From assembly GCA_963697285.1 (NCBI GenBank), contig CAVONI010000012.1:310001-374000 (forward strand): a stretch of 64,000 nucleotides of DNA, in the 5' to 3' direction. The DNA is from JAEUQQ01 sp963697285. Lineage in GTDB: Bacteria; Acidobacteriota; Vicinamibacteria; Vicinamibacterales; JAFNAJ01. Under the pieces are notes generated by a model, which was not told the origin of the DNA, searched no databases, and saw nothing but the letters and a program-made list of their open reading frames with translations. Positions 8,390 to 17,125 of the stretch are shown here, one piece after another. The translations under genes were made by a program, and so were the position numbers. Numbering within the stretch: position 1 is the stretch's first letter; the number at the start of each line of letters is the position of its first letter.

Positions 8390-9348
8390 CAGTCTCGCCG
8401 CACCTGTCGTGACGGTGGCGCGGTCGAGGGCGCGGCGGTGGCCGGCCGTGCTTGCCCTGACCGACGAGGTTGCCACGGCCATCGACGAGCGGCGGCCCAT
8501 CGTTGCGCTCGAGACCAGCGTCCTGTCGCAGGGCCTTCCGCCGCCGCACAACCTCGAGTCGGCCTACGCCATGGAACGCGCCGTCAGGGACGAGGGCGCC
8601 ATCCCCGCCTGGACGGCGCTCGACGGCGGCCGGATCCGCCTGGGCCTGGACGAACGGGACCTCGAACGCTGGTGCGATCGCGCGCTGCCGATCGCGAAGG
8701 TCGCCCGGCGCGACATCCCGGCCGTCCTCGCGCGCGGCACGATGGGGGCCACCACTGTCTCGGCCACGCTCTGGATCGCCGCGCACGCCGGCATCGACAT
8801 CATGGCGACCGGCGGCATCGGCGGCGTGCACCCGCACTCGGGCGACGTGTCGGCTGACCTGCTCGAGATGGCCAGGCTTCCGGGACTCGTGGTGTGCGCC
8901 GGGCCGAAGTCGATCGTCGATCCGGCTGCCACCCTCGAGCGGCTCGAAGAACTCGGCGTGCTCGTTGTCGGGTACGCGACGAGTCGCCTGCCGTTCTTCC
9001 TGGTGCAGGCCACTCGATCTCGCGCTCGAACATCGCGTCGACAGCCCGGCCGAGGCCGCCGGACTTGCCCGGATGCGGCGCGCCATGGCCGTCGACTCAG
9101 CCGTGCTGTTGTGCCAGCCGGTCGCGCTGCAGCACGCCATGGACGCAGCAGCCGTTGCCGACGCCGTGAAGGAGTGTGAAGCCCGTGCCTCTGCGCACGG
9201 CGTGACCGGGAAGGACGTCACGCCCTTCCTGCTCTCGACCCTGGCCATCGTGACAGGCGGCGCGAGCCTGTCGGCAAACCTCGCCCTGTTACACGCGAAC
9301 GCCACGCTGGCGGCGCGCATCGCGGTCGAAGCCGCCGACGCGCCGTAG
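8370..9348 (+). CDS. psuG: Pseudouridine-5'-phosphate glycosidase, frameshifted near 9010
   Basis: The first frame (to about 9010) has the family's ALETSVLSQGLPPPHNLESA, ARGTMGATTVSATLWIAAHAGI and FATGG-like MATGGIGGVHP segments. The second frame then supplies LALEHRVDSPAEAA, GKDVTPFLLSTLAIVTGGASLSANLALLHANATLAA to a stop at 9348. The enzyme cleaves pseudouridine 5'-phosphate to uracil and ribose 5-phosphate after PsuK has phosphorylated pseudouridine. Joined, the protein has the normal length of about 325 residues including a roughly 30-residue N-terminal extension. One surplus base around 9008-9012 explains the break. I regard it as a sequence error, because both halves are well conserved, but a recent mutation is possible. 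Confidence 0.8.
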
Positions 9349-9364
9349 CAGAACGGGTCGGTCC

Positions 9365-10432
9365 TCAGCTCCTGCTGTGCGGAAGGGTCCTCGACACGTG
9401 GCGATCGAGGGCATCGCCAAGCTCGGCGGCCGATTGATACCGGGCGGAGGGCGCCTTCTGGAGCGCCGTGAGGCAGATTGCGTCGAGATCGCCGCGCAGT
9501 TGATCGGCCCATGCGCGGTCGCCAGGCAGCACAGGTGTCGCGTCGGCGACGTCGCTCGGCCGCCGCGGCGGGTCGTTGATCAGGCGCGACTCGAACGCTG
9601 CCAGCGTCTCGTCTCCCCGGACGAACGGCCGCTGCCCGCACAGCAACTCGTAGAGAATGCCGCCGAGGCCGTAGACATCGGTGAGCGGCGTGACGGCCGC
9701 ACCCACGATCTGTTCGGGCGCCGCATACTCGAAGGTCATGGGCCGCGCATCGATCCGTGCCTGGCCATCGGGCTCGCCGAGCACCTTTGCGATGCCGAAG
9801 TCGAGCAGTTTCACGCGGCCCGACACGTCGACGAGGATGTTGCTCGGTTTCAGGTCGCGGTGCACCACCATGTTGCGGTGGGCAAACGCCACGGTGTCGA
9901 TCACCTCACGCACGAGCGCGAGCCGGGCCGGGATGTCGAGTGCGTGGTCCTGGCAATGCTGGACGATCGACACACCGTCCACGTACTCCATCACGATGAA
10001 CGGTCGCCCGCTCGCGTCAGACCCGCCATCGATGAGTCGCGCGATGCCTGGATGCTCGAGTCGCGACAGGATGCGGCGCTCCTCGACCAGGCGCGCAACG
10101 ACCTCGTCGCGGTCCTCGCCGGCATGGAGCAACTTCAGCGCGACGCGCTGCTCGAACGCACCGTCGTCGCGGGCGGCGAGGAAGACGGCCCCCATGCCGC
10201 CGCGGCCGATGACCCGCAGCGCGCGGTAGGCCCCGATGCGCAGGCCCTCGCTCGCCTCGGCTTCCAGTTCGAGCAGGACGCCCCGCCGCACCTCGCGGGC
10301 AAAACCCTCGAAGTAGTCGAAGGCGCGGCGCGCGACGTGCGGGTCGACCGCCGCCGGCAGTGCCTCGGGCCCGTCGGTCTCGGGCGTGGCGTCGAGCAGT
10401 TCCTGCAAGCGTGAGCGAGGTGCATCGCTCAA
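9365..10432 (-). CDS. Serine/threonine protein kinase partnered with an ECF sigma factor
   Basis: About 355 residues with a complete Hanks-type kinase domain: glycine loop IGRGGMGAVFLA, ATP Lys in VALKLLHAG, catalytic VVHRDLKPSNILV (near residue 190), LLDFGIAK and the APEQ motif. No transmembrane or repeat domain follows, so it is probably cytoplasmic. The likely start is TTG 10432, which overlaps the stop of the sigma factor gene (TTGA). An ATG at 10573 would sit inside that gene. Sigma factor and kinase in this order are a recurring pair in Acidobacteriota and Planctomycetota. The kinase may control sigma factor activity, but that is inference. Confidence 0.88.
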   Translation of the reverse strand: MSDAPRSRLQELLDATPETDGPEALPAAVDPHVARRAFDYFEGFAREVRRGVLLELEAEASEGLRIGAYRALRVIGRGGMGAVFLAARDDGAFEQRVALKLLHAGEDRDEVVARLVEERRILSRLEHPGIARLIDGGSDASGRPFIVMEYVDGVSIVQHCQDHALDIPARLALVREVIDTVAFAHRNMVVHRDLKPSNILVDVSGRVKLLDFGIAKVLGEPDGQARIDARPMTFEYAAPEQIVGAAVTPLTDVYGLGGILYELLCGQRPFVRGDETLAAFESRLINDPPRRPSDVADATPVLPGDRAWADQLRGDLDAICLTALQKAPSARYQSAAELGDALDRHVSRTLPHSRS

Positions 10433-11010
10433 AGCGTTCGCTCCCGTGGTGGCGTCGTCAGACGTTCGTGCAGCCAGATCCTGGCAACACTCCAACCGCG
10501 CTTGATCGTCGCCGGAGAAATCCTCAAGGCCTCGGACGTCTCCTCGACACTGAGTCCACCGAAGAACCGGCACTCGACGATCTGCGCCAGGCGCTCGTCT
10601 TCTCGTGCCAGGTCGGCGAGGGCTTCGTCGAGCGCCAGCAGTTCCTCGCTTCGCTGCTCGGTCACCAGCGGTGCGAGGGCGACATCGACGTGCGACACGA
10701 GCCCGCCCCGCTTCTGGCGGCTCCTCCGACGGGCCGCATCCACCAGCAACCGGCGCATGGCACCCGATGCGATCAGGAAGAACTGCGTCCGATTGTCGAA
10801 GTGCAAGTCGTGCCGGCCCACGAGGCCGGTGAATGCTTCATGGATCAGGCTCGTCGTCCCTGGATCCGCGTCGTGACGGAAGCGGAAGCGCTGCCGATGT
10901 GCCAGGTGACGCAGTTCGTGGTAGACGAGTACCGCCACGGCTCCGGCGGCGTCGCCGTCGCCTTCACCCGCTCGACGCAACAATGCCGTCACGTCGCGTG
11001 CGTCAGGCAT
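10429..11010 (-). CDS. ECF-type RNA polymerase sigma factor (Sig-70_X6 class)
   Basis: From ATG 11010 the product has 193 residues. Region 2 is seen in VLVYHELRHLAHRQRFRF and TTSLIHEAFTGLVG, with a long HFDNRTQFFLIASGAMRRLLVDAARRR segment typical of this class. Region 4 is IVECRFFGGLSVEETSEALRISPATIKRGWSVARIWLHERL, a helix-turn-helix. Such sigma factors usually lack a classical anti-sigma gene and sit next to a Ser/Thr kinase, as here. It lies 120 bases downstream of the CLCA-like gene on the same strand, so it could be co-transcribed with that unit. An upstream ATG at 11061 adds 17 poorly conserved residues. Confidence 0.88.
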   Translation of the reverse strand: MPDARDVTALLRRAGEGDGDAAGAVAVLVYHELRHLAHRQRFRFRHDADPGTTSLIHEAFTGLVGRHDLHFDNRTQFFLIASGAMRRLLVDAARRRSRQKRGGLVSHVDVALAPLVTEQRSEELLALDEALADLAREDERLAQIVECRFFGGLSVEETSEALRISPATIKRGWSVARIWLHERLTTPPRERTL

Positions 11011-11130
11011 GCGCCTGTTGGTCGGGCCCCCGCATGATCTGGCAGGAAACGCGCACCACACCTCGCTCCGCGGTGCAGTGTGCCCGACTCAGGACGCTCC
11101 GTGCAAGAGACGCTCGCGCTCGCGTGCCGG

Positions 11131-14100
11131 TTACCGGATCCTCACCGCCGTTTCGTTCGTGCCGGCAGACCAGAACTGCCCGCCGGCGTTCCAGTACATC
11201 GCGCGCTCAACGACAATCGGCTGGTCGGAGTTGATGCGGACGCCGAACCGCTCACCCGACGAGAGCCCGAACTCGCTGCTCGGAACCGTCTCGCGCGAGT
11301 TGGCCAGCACCAGCTTGTTGATGGTGACCGGGTTCGACGACGTCCGCAGGATCGTCAGCGTGACGAGGGCATCGGTGTTGCCAGGATTCGCCAGCAGCAC
11401 ATACGTCTGGAACCCGGCTGTGCCGCCGTGTTCACCCTCTGCCAGCGCCCACTCGACACCGGTGGTGGTCACCCCCGCGCTGTTGTGCGCCTCGTACCAC
11501 CGCGGGTAGGGATCCGGCCAGTACATCGCGCGCTCGACGATGATCGGTAGCGGCGCGCTGATCTGCGCCGACACGTCGGTGTCAGCCAGGCCAGGTTCGC
11601 CATCCACCCAGATGGTGGTGCGGCTCGTGGCCCGCAGGGGGTAGGTTCGCTGGACGACGGCGCCGCCAGGCAACAGGTACCGCACGGTGGCCACGGTCGC
11701 CGTTGGCCCGGGGTTCGCGAGGAGCAGGTACATGTCGAACAGCGATCCAGTGCGGCCCTCGGCGACGAACCACGACGTCGACGGCGCGTCCACCGCCGCA
11801 GACTCGTGCCCTCCCTCCCAGAGGCGTCCAGCCGTCGAGCCGAAGTACATCGCGCGTTCGACGGTGATCGGGACCGAACTCTCGATCGTGGTGGAGAACG
11901 CCTTGCCCGTCACCCCCGGGATGGCGTTCGCATACACCGTGAGGCGCTTCTTGGCAGGCACGCTGTACGCGCGGACGACGGGCGCGCCACTCTCGAGGAG
12001 GTACGTCGCGGTGACGCTGGCGGGCGACGCGTTGTCGTTGGCGAACAGGATGTAGGTGTCGAACGCCCGCGCCTCGCCTTCGGCCAGGTACCACTTGGTC
12101 TTCGGCGCCTGCACCGCCTTCCCTGTGTGACCGCCGTACTTCCTGGTGGTGTCCCAGATCAGCGTGCGCTCGACGACGACACCGCCCGCCGTGGTGTTGA
12201 CCACGGCCGACACGGCAGCATTCGACAACCCCGGGATGGCGTTGACGTCGATCGTCATCCGGCGCTGGCCGTAGAGCGAGTAGTTCCGCACGATCGGCGC
12301 GTCGTATTCCCTCAGGAACGTGACCGAGAAAGTGGCCGAATCCGTGTGGGGATTGCTGATCGCGAGACGTTCGCTGAAGAACCCCGTCGAGCCTTCCGAC
12401 AGGCTCCAGACGTTCGAGAGCATCGGATCGGTGCCGTTCCGCTGCTCGTTGATGTTGTTGACCCCATCGCCATCCGGGTCGCCGGTGGCTCCGGCGGGGC
12501 CCACCGCAGACCCGGCGTCGAGGCCCACCCTGTTCTCCCACGCATCGAGGAGGCCGTCGCCGTCGAAGTCATTTGCGCTGACACCCACCGCGACGATCGA
12601 CAGGCTGGTTTCGCGCCGGAACAGCGGAACGCTGCCTGTGTTGGCGGGCGCGAGCCCGACGAACAATCCCTCGCCGGGAAAGACCGTCGACGCGGCGACG
12701 CTGTCGGCGACGACGTCGAGCTGGTAGGTGCCAGGTCCGGCGGCGTAGTTGCCGAACTTCGCGCTGTACACGCCGTCATTGGGCGCCGTATCACCGTGGC
12801 TTGCGGCCCCGTCGTCGAAGAGATCGATCGGGATCTTGGTCCCGAGTGGCGTCACGACGGTCGCGCGCACCGAGGCGCCGATCACGGCCTGTCCGAAGTG
12901 GGGTGTGGCCGTGACGACCGCGGCCTCGGGGAACGTGTACTGCGCCTTGTTGCTCGTCGCGGTCAGGCCGACGCCGGGGGCAACGCCCGAGATCGTGACA
13001 TCGTACGCGTTGCTCTTCACGACCTGGCCAGTGACCCGGACCTTCCAGCTGCCGGTGGTCAACGTGGGTCGCCGAATGATGCCGATCCGTGTGCCCGCGC
13101 TCGACAGGAACTCGACATATGGCGCACTGGTCGCCGAGTAGACCGCGCCTGTCGGCGATACCAGGCTCATGCCAACGGTGTTGCCCACGTCGGTCGTGAG
13201 GGTCACCGTGAGTTCCTGCGTTGCCGAGTCGACGAGGACCGTGCGGTCGAGGGTCTGGCCCGTCGAGATGAAGCCGGGCTGGCGCGCCATGATGCCGCCG
13301 CCCGTCGCCTCGGCCGACAACGCAGCCATGAGTGCCGGCAGCTTCGACGAGTTGGCGACCTGGAAGAACTTGCCCGACGTGTCGCCCGCAATCTGCGACA
13401 GGTTGGCCGTGCTGACGCCGCTCCCGATCGCCACCGAGATCACGGTGATGTTGGCGGCCACCAGGCTGGGGATGACCGACAGTTCACTGACGCCGCTGTT
13501 GTTCTCGCCATCGGTGAAGAGGACGATCGTCTGGCAGCAGACCTTCGAGGCGGCGCCGGTGATGAGGTTGCGGCCTGCCACGAGGGCGTCGCCGATGGCG
13601 GTGCTGCCGCTGTCCGAGAGCCCGTTGATGGCCGCCTTAGCCGTCGCCTTCGACCCGGCGGTAACCGTCGTCAGGCCCATGTTGGTGGCTACCGAGTTGG
13701 AGAACGACACCACGCCAATGCTCTCGTTCAGCTTGACGAGGTCGACGAAGATGTTGGCGGCCTGCTTGGCGAGGGTCATCCGCGTCGGACTTCCGCTCGC
13801 GCCGTCCACCGTCCCCATGCTGCCGGAGCGATCGATGATCAGCACGAACCGGCGTCCGCTGCTCGAGTCGTAGTAGGTCGGGGCGGTTGCTGCCGGGGCA
13901 GCGGCCACCGGCAGCGCGGCCGGCGCCGTCCCCCCACGACTCTTCAACGTCCCTGTCAGGGCCGAGTAGGCCGCAATGGTCTCCCAGCACGACTTGCTGT
14001 GCCGGCTCTCCTGGTGCGTGTCCTTGTCGGGATCGTGGTTCGACCTGACGCACAGTTCGTTGAGCGAGTAGGCGCCGGTCGCACCGCCGATGCCCTTGTT

Positions 14101-14682
14101 CACGCCGCGCGTGAAGTAGTTGTCCATCAGGCAGAAGGTGGCGGTGTTCGACCCGGGAGGCGCTTCACAGTCCCCCGCTCCGCCGGCGCCAGGACCCGAG
14201 TACTCGTCGGCAATCGACCACACGTGATGCACGAACTCGTGCGCCACGGTGTAGGCGTCACCCTTCTGCGACGGCGTCTTCGAGAAGTTGCTCGGGTAGA
14301 ACATGTTGATGTGCTGACCAGACACACCATAGGAACCGTACGTGGCGTAGGCACGGCCCGACGTGGAGTGGACCCACAGTTCGGCCTGATCGCTGGCGCC
14401 GCTGTCGTTGACGATGTAGATGTTCCCGAACTCGAATTGCCCGTCGGTCGCATCGAGCAGGATGGCGCTGCCCTCGGTGAGGCCGCGCTTGATTTCGGTG
14501 ATCTGGGCAGGGGTCGCGTTGAACCGGATCGACACGCAGAAGTCGAGGTACTTCTTCGAGCCGACGACGCGGACCTTGCCTGTTCCGGCTGAGGCCATGA
14601 CGGCACTGGCACACAGCAGCGCCAGCACTCCCAGGCCCACGATGAACGACCGGACACGACGACTGCGAATCATGGCTGTCAT
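11131..14682 (-). CDS. Secreted CLCA-like protein: metalloprotease-like domain, vWA domain, Ca-binding motifs and four C-terminal repeats
   Basis: A 1183-residue protein from ATG 14682. It has an N-terminal signal segment (VGLGVLALLCASAVMA, residues 15-30). The first domain contains HEFVHHVWSIADEY at 148-161, an HExxH zinc site followed by the DE(Y) seen in the eukaryotic CLCA family, plus several Cys. A von Willebrand A domain follows, with the metal-site motif DRSGS at 284-288 and a later LFTDGENNSG. Beta-sandwich regions and two calcium loops, DFDGDGLLD (705) and DPDGDGVNN (735), come next. Four repeats of about 106 residues begin at Trp 759, 864, 971 and 1078 (W-x-L/V-x-E-G ... VERxMYW). 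It sits 7 bases downstream of a lipoprotein gene. The role is unknown; an extracellular protease or adhesin is likely. Confidence 0.85.
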   Translation of the reverse strand: MTAMIRSRRVRSFIVGLGVLALLCASAVMASAGTGKVRVVGSKKYLDFCVSIRFNATPAQITEIKRGLTEGSAILLDATDGQFEFGNIYIVNDSGASDQAELWVHSTSGRAYATYGSYGVSGQHINMFYPSNFSKTPSQKGDAYTVAHEFVHHVWSIADEYSGPGAGGAGDCEAPPGSNTATFCLMDNYFTRGVNKGIGGATGAYSLNELCVRSNHDPDKDTHQESRHSKSCWETIAAYSALTGTLKSRGGTAPAALPVAAAPAATAPTYYDSSSGRRFVLIIDRSGSMGTVDGASGSPTRMTLAKQAANIFVDLVKLNESIGVVSFSNSVATNMGLTTVTAGSKATAKAAINGLSDSGSTAIGDALVAGRNLITGAASKVCCQTIVLFTDGENNSGVSELSVIPSLVAANITVISVAIGSGVSTANLSQIAGDTSGKFFQVANSSKLPALMAALSAEATGGGIMARQPGFISTGQTLDRTVLVDSATQELTVTLTTDVGNTVGMSLVSPTGAVYSATSAPYVEFLSSAGTRIGIIRRPTLTTGSWKVRVTGQVVKSNAYDVTISGVAPGVGLTATSNKAQYTFPEAAVVTATPHFGQAVIGASVRATVVTPLGTKIPIDLFDDGAASHGDTAPNDGVYSAKFGNYAAGPGTYQLDVVADSVAASTVFPGEGLFVGLAPANTGSVPLFRRETSLSIVAVGVSANDFDGDGLLDAWENRVGLDAGSAVGPAGATGDPDGDGVNNINEQRNGTDPMLSNVWSLSEGSTGFFSERLAISNPHTDSATFSVTFLREYDAPIVRNYSLYGQRRMTIDVNAIPGLSNAAVSAVVNTTAGGVVVERTLIWDTTRKYGGHTGKAVQAPKTKWYLAEGEARAFDTYILFANDNASPASVTATYLLESGAPVVRAYSVPAKKRLTVYANAIPGVTGKAFSTTIESSVPITVERAMYFGSTAGRLWEGGHESAAVDAPSTSWFVAEGRTGSLFDMYLLLANPGPTATVATVRYLLPGGAVVQRTYPLRATSRTTIWVDGEPGLADTDVSAQISAPLPIIVERAMYWPDPYPRWYEAHNSAGVTTTGVEWALAEGEHGGTAGFQTYVLLANPGNTDALVTLTILRTSSNPVTINKLVLANSRETVPSSEFGLSSGERFGVRINSDQPIVVERAMYWNAGGQFWSAGTNETAVRIR

Positions 14683-14689
14683 GGGCGCC

Positions 14690-15382
14690 TCATTCAGCAG
14701 GTGACCAGAGTTCGACCTGGAACCACGTGCCATCACCCGCCTGCACGAACGCATCGCGACCACCCAGCGCCGCGAGCAGGCCCGCATACGTTCGCTGGTC
14801 GACCGCGAGGAACCGCATGGGCGCACCGACACCGTTCTCGACGACCCCTCTGAGCGCCGCGTCGAGCGAGTCGATCGCCGGGGCGCGAGTGCCCGCATCG
14901 CGCAGGCGTCCGGCTCGTGACGAATCCACGTGCTCGATCCGGACGTAGTGCGCGCGGTTGGCCGTGAGCGCCACCCGTTCGGCCACGCGCAACACGTCGT
15001 TGATCAGCAGTACGAGTTCGCGCGCTGCCGTCGTCTCGGGTGCGCTGATGACGCGGCCAGCCGGCGTCACGACGAGGAACCGATCGCCTTCGAGCGGCGC
15101 GTCGGGAACCGCCATCGGATCGGGCAGCCCTTCTGCGCGCTCGATGAGTGCGCGCGCCTCGTCCTGCGCGATGACCGCGGAGCCCTCGCGCCGGACGACC
15201 AGCAGTGATCCGTCGAAGCGCTGGAGCGTGCCGTCGGGCCCCAAGGTGATCACCGTGTTGTCGGGCCCCTGCCAGCGGGCGACCTGGACCAGCAGGACCG
15301 GGCGCACGTCGGCCGTCGCCGGCGGCGGCGCGCCCGATCCGATGCAACCCACGAGCGTGGCAATCAACAGGAATGTAGGCAT
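14690..15382 (-). CDS. Lipoprotein of unknown function, first gene of the CLCA-like unit
   Basis: From ATG 15382 the product has 230 residues. It begins with a lipoprotein signal, PTFLLIATLVGC, with the lipobox Cys at residue 13. The mature part is a mixed alpha/beta protein (LLVQVARWQGPDNTVITLGPDGTLQRFDG ... YVRIEHVDSS ... DGTWFQVELWSPAE) in which I recognise no family. An in-frame ATG at 15403 would add seven residues. The stop is only seven bases from the start of the CLCA-like gene, so the two are very probably translated from one mRNA and may act together at the cell surface. Confidence 0.75.
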   Translation of the reverse strand: MPTFLLIATLVGCIGSGAPPPATADVRPVLLVQVARWQGPDNTVITLGPDGTLQRFDGSLLVVRREGSAVIAQDEARALIERAEGLPDPMAVPDAPLEGDRFLVVTPAGRVISAPETTAARELVLLINDVLRVAERVALTANRAHYVRIEHVDSSRAGRLRDAGTRAPAIDSLDAALRGVVENGVGAPMRFLAVDQRTYAGLLAALGGRDAFVQAGDGTWFQVELWSPAE

Positions 15383-15403
15383 CTGAGTGACTCGCGGCTC
15401 CAT

Positions 15404-15900
15404 GACCACCGTGGCTCCAGCCTCGCAGTGTCGAGCGCTCGCACGGCGCTGCCCGAGCGCAGGTTGCGTCGCACACGGCGCGCACCTGGTCGGCACGGCG
15501 CCCTGCGAAGGCTCAGCACCGGGCACATGCACAGAACATTCAGGACGAGCTCGGGACAGGCGGGCCCGACGGCCGCTCCAGGCGGCCCCGCGGGCAGGAT
15601 GGGATCGATCGGCACGGCAGGAAGGCGCATCCTGGCGCTCCAAGTGCGATCAGGGGAGTGGTCGACCGGCCGCGTTGGGCCAGCTCAACCACATCAATGA
15701 TCAGATCGCCAACGGCACGCGAAGGGGCTCACTGCGCCGAATCCGCACAAGGTTGCGCTTCCTTGCGAGGCGACGGGGCACGCCGCACCGGGCAGCGCAC
15801 TGCGAAGGCCACGGCGTGGAGGGGGCCCCATTCCGGTCACGGCGCTTCGCGACACCCTGGGGCTGCGCTCCGGGACTGCTGGGTTGTGAGCGGATGGCGG
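15404..15900. other. Intergenic stretch without a recognisable gene
   Basis: About 500 bases between the lipoprotein start and the DUF2237 stop. Open frames on both strands are rich in Arg, Pro and Ala and look like high-GC shadows with no family resemblance. It presumably holds the promoter of the minus-strand lipoprotein operon, but I see no convincing TATAAT-like box, repeat or structured RNA. Confidence 0.5.
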
Positions 15901-16284
15901 CTACGACACGTCGATCGCGTGGGCGAGCAACGTGTCGAGGGGCACGGATTCGAGTGTCGCCTCGTGGGTGGCGGCCAGCACAATCTTCGGCGCGACGCCG
16001 GCTTCGAGCGCTTCGACCCACCGGGCCAGAGACAGGCACCACCGGTCGCCTGCCTTCAAGCCGGGAAAGCCGACGGCCGGCATGGGCGTGATCAGGTCGT
16101 TGCCCCGTGACTGCGAGAACGCCAGGAACGCATCGGTCATGACCGCGCAGACCAGGTGGAGGGCGAGATCCTGGGGCCCGGTGTCGCAGCACCCCGTACG
16201 GAAGAATCCCGTCAGCGGCCTGACGCTGCACGGTTGGAGGGGATCGCCGAGGACGTTGCGTGCGGGAGCGGGGGCTGGATTCAC
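15901..16284 (-). CDS. DUF2237 family protein
   Basis: A 127-residue protein with nearly every hallmark of the DUF2237 family: NVLGDPLQPCS, PLTGFFRTGCCDTGPQDLALHLVCAVMTDAFLAFSQSRGNDLITPMPAVGFPGLKAGDRWCLSLARW and VLAATHEATLESVPLDTLLAHA. The spaced cysteines and the conserved GDRWC are typical. The family's biochemical role has not been established. It is a single gene directly upstream, on its strand, of nothing obvious; two tRNA genes precede it on the same strand. Confidence 0.85.
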   Translation of the reverse strand: MNPAPAPARNVLGDPLQPCSVRPLTGFFRTGCCDTGPQDLALHLVCAVMTDAFLAFSQSRGNDLITPMPAVGFPGLKAGDRWCLSLARWVEALEAGVAPKIVLAATHEATLESVPLDTLLAHAIDVS

Positions 16285-16292
16285 GGGATGTT

Positions 16293-16366
16293 TGGAGGCG
16301 CCGCCCGGATTCGAACCGGGGATGGAGCTTTTGCAGAGCTCTGCCTTACCACTTGGCGACGGCGCC
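16293..16366 (-). tRNA. tRNA-Cys (GCA)
   Basis: The minus strand folds into a complete cloverleaf. The acceptor stem is GGCGCCG/CGGCGCC, the anticodon stem GAGCT/AGCTC with loop CTGCAAA (anticodon GCA), and the T stem CCCGG/CCGGG with loop TTCGAAT. The discriminator base is U, the cysteine identity element, and the 3' CCA is encoded (16293-16295). Confidence 0.95.
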
Positions 16367-16418
16367 GGTCACTCGATGTCGGGGTTCGGTGCGGGCGATA
16401 ATGCGGCGAGGAGAGAGT

Positions 16419-16493
16419 TGGAGCGGGAAACGGGATTCGAACCCGCGACTTCGACCTTGGCAAGGTCGCACTCTACCACTGAGTTATTCCCGC
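16419..16493 (-). tRNA. tRNA-Gly (GCC)
   Basis: A complete cloverleaf on the minus strand: acceptor GCGGGAA/TTCCCGC, anticodon stem CGACC/GGTCG around TTGCCAA (anticodon GCC), T arm GCGGG-TTCGAAT-CCCGT. The discriminator is U and CCA is encoded. It lies 52 bases upstream of the tRNA-Cys gene, so the two probably share one transcript. Confidence 0.95.
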
Positions 16494-16578
16494 CCACGTT
16501 GCCGCGACGCCCGAAGAGATTAACACAGCCCCCGAAATGGTTGCAAGCGAACAACCTCCGCCCGCACACGACTCGATT

Positions 16579-16962
16579 CTACTCCCCTTCGGCAAAAGCA
16601 TCCCTGATCACGTCGAGCACCAGCTGCCGATCGCGCCCGGCGCCCCGCACGTCGATGGCGACGACGTCGAACCGGCACGCGGTGTCGTCGAGGCCGTGCA
16701 GCCAGAGGTACTCGTGCGCCATCCTGACCAGGCGCCGCCGCTTGTCGGCCGTCACCGCCTCGAGGCCGTCACCGCAATGCGGCGTGCTCCGCGTCTTCAC
16801 CTCGACGAACACCAGCACCGGGCCGTCGCGCGCGATCACGTCGAGTTCGCCGAGTCGGGTGCGGTAGCGGCGCGCGACGACCACGTAGCCGCGCGCCTCG
16901 AGTTCGCGGACGGCGGCGTCTTCGCCATCGAGCCCCAGCAGGTGTCGAGGATCGGCCGTCAC
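16579..16962 (-). CDS. YraN family (UPF0102) nuclease-fold protein
   Basis: A protein of about 127 residues starting at GTG 16962, matching the usual length of about 120. The restriction-endonuclease-like core is GEDAAVRELEARGYVVVARRYRTRLGELDVIARDGPVLVFVEVKTRS, with the E...D...ExK catalytic pattern. ADKRRRLVRMAHEYL follows in the family position. YraN proteins are linked to recombination or DNA processing, but their biochemical role is not settled. A longer frame from 17067 would add an Ala- and Arg-rich leader with no conservation. It reads toward the tRNA genes on the same strand. Confidence 0.85.
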   Translation of the reverse strand: MTADPRHLLGLDGEDAAVRELEARGYVVVARRYRTRLGELDVIARDGPVLVFVEVKTRSTPHCGDGLEAVTADKRRRLVRMAHEYLWLHGLDDTACRFDVVAIDVRGAGRDRQLVLDVIRDAFAEGE

Positions 16963-17113
16963 GCACGAGGCCCACGCAAGTCCCGCGCCTGCCGCGCTGG
17001 GTCCCGTTGCGTGGATCGCACCGCGGCGGTCGCTCAGCCCTGCACGGGATCTGCGTACACCGGGCACAGGGGTCGTACGCAGAATCCGCCGGCCGTTCCC
17101 CCGGGACGCGGGC

Positions 17114-17119
17114 TAGAAT
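17114..17119 (+). promoter_or_regulatory. Probable -10 box of the asparaginase-fold gene
   Basis: TAGAAT ends six bases before the ATG at 17126, so the transcript would start at or very near the start codon. No ribosome-binding sequence lies between. Confidence 0.4.
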
Positions 17120-17125
17120 GCCGGG

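Noticed and set aside
11806..14592. A 928-residue open frame opposite the CLCA-like gene.
   Set aside because: It is an antisense shadow created by high GC at third positions; the opposite strand has a signal peptide, metal sites and repeats.
15387..16091. A 234-residue plus-strand frame between the lipoprotein and DUF2237.
   Set aside because: Low-complexity Arg/Pro/Ala composition, and its second half is antisense to a clear DUF2237 gene.
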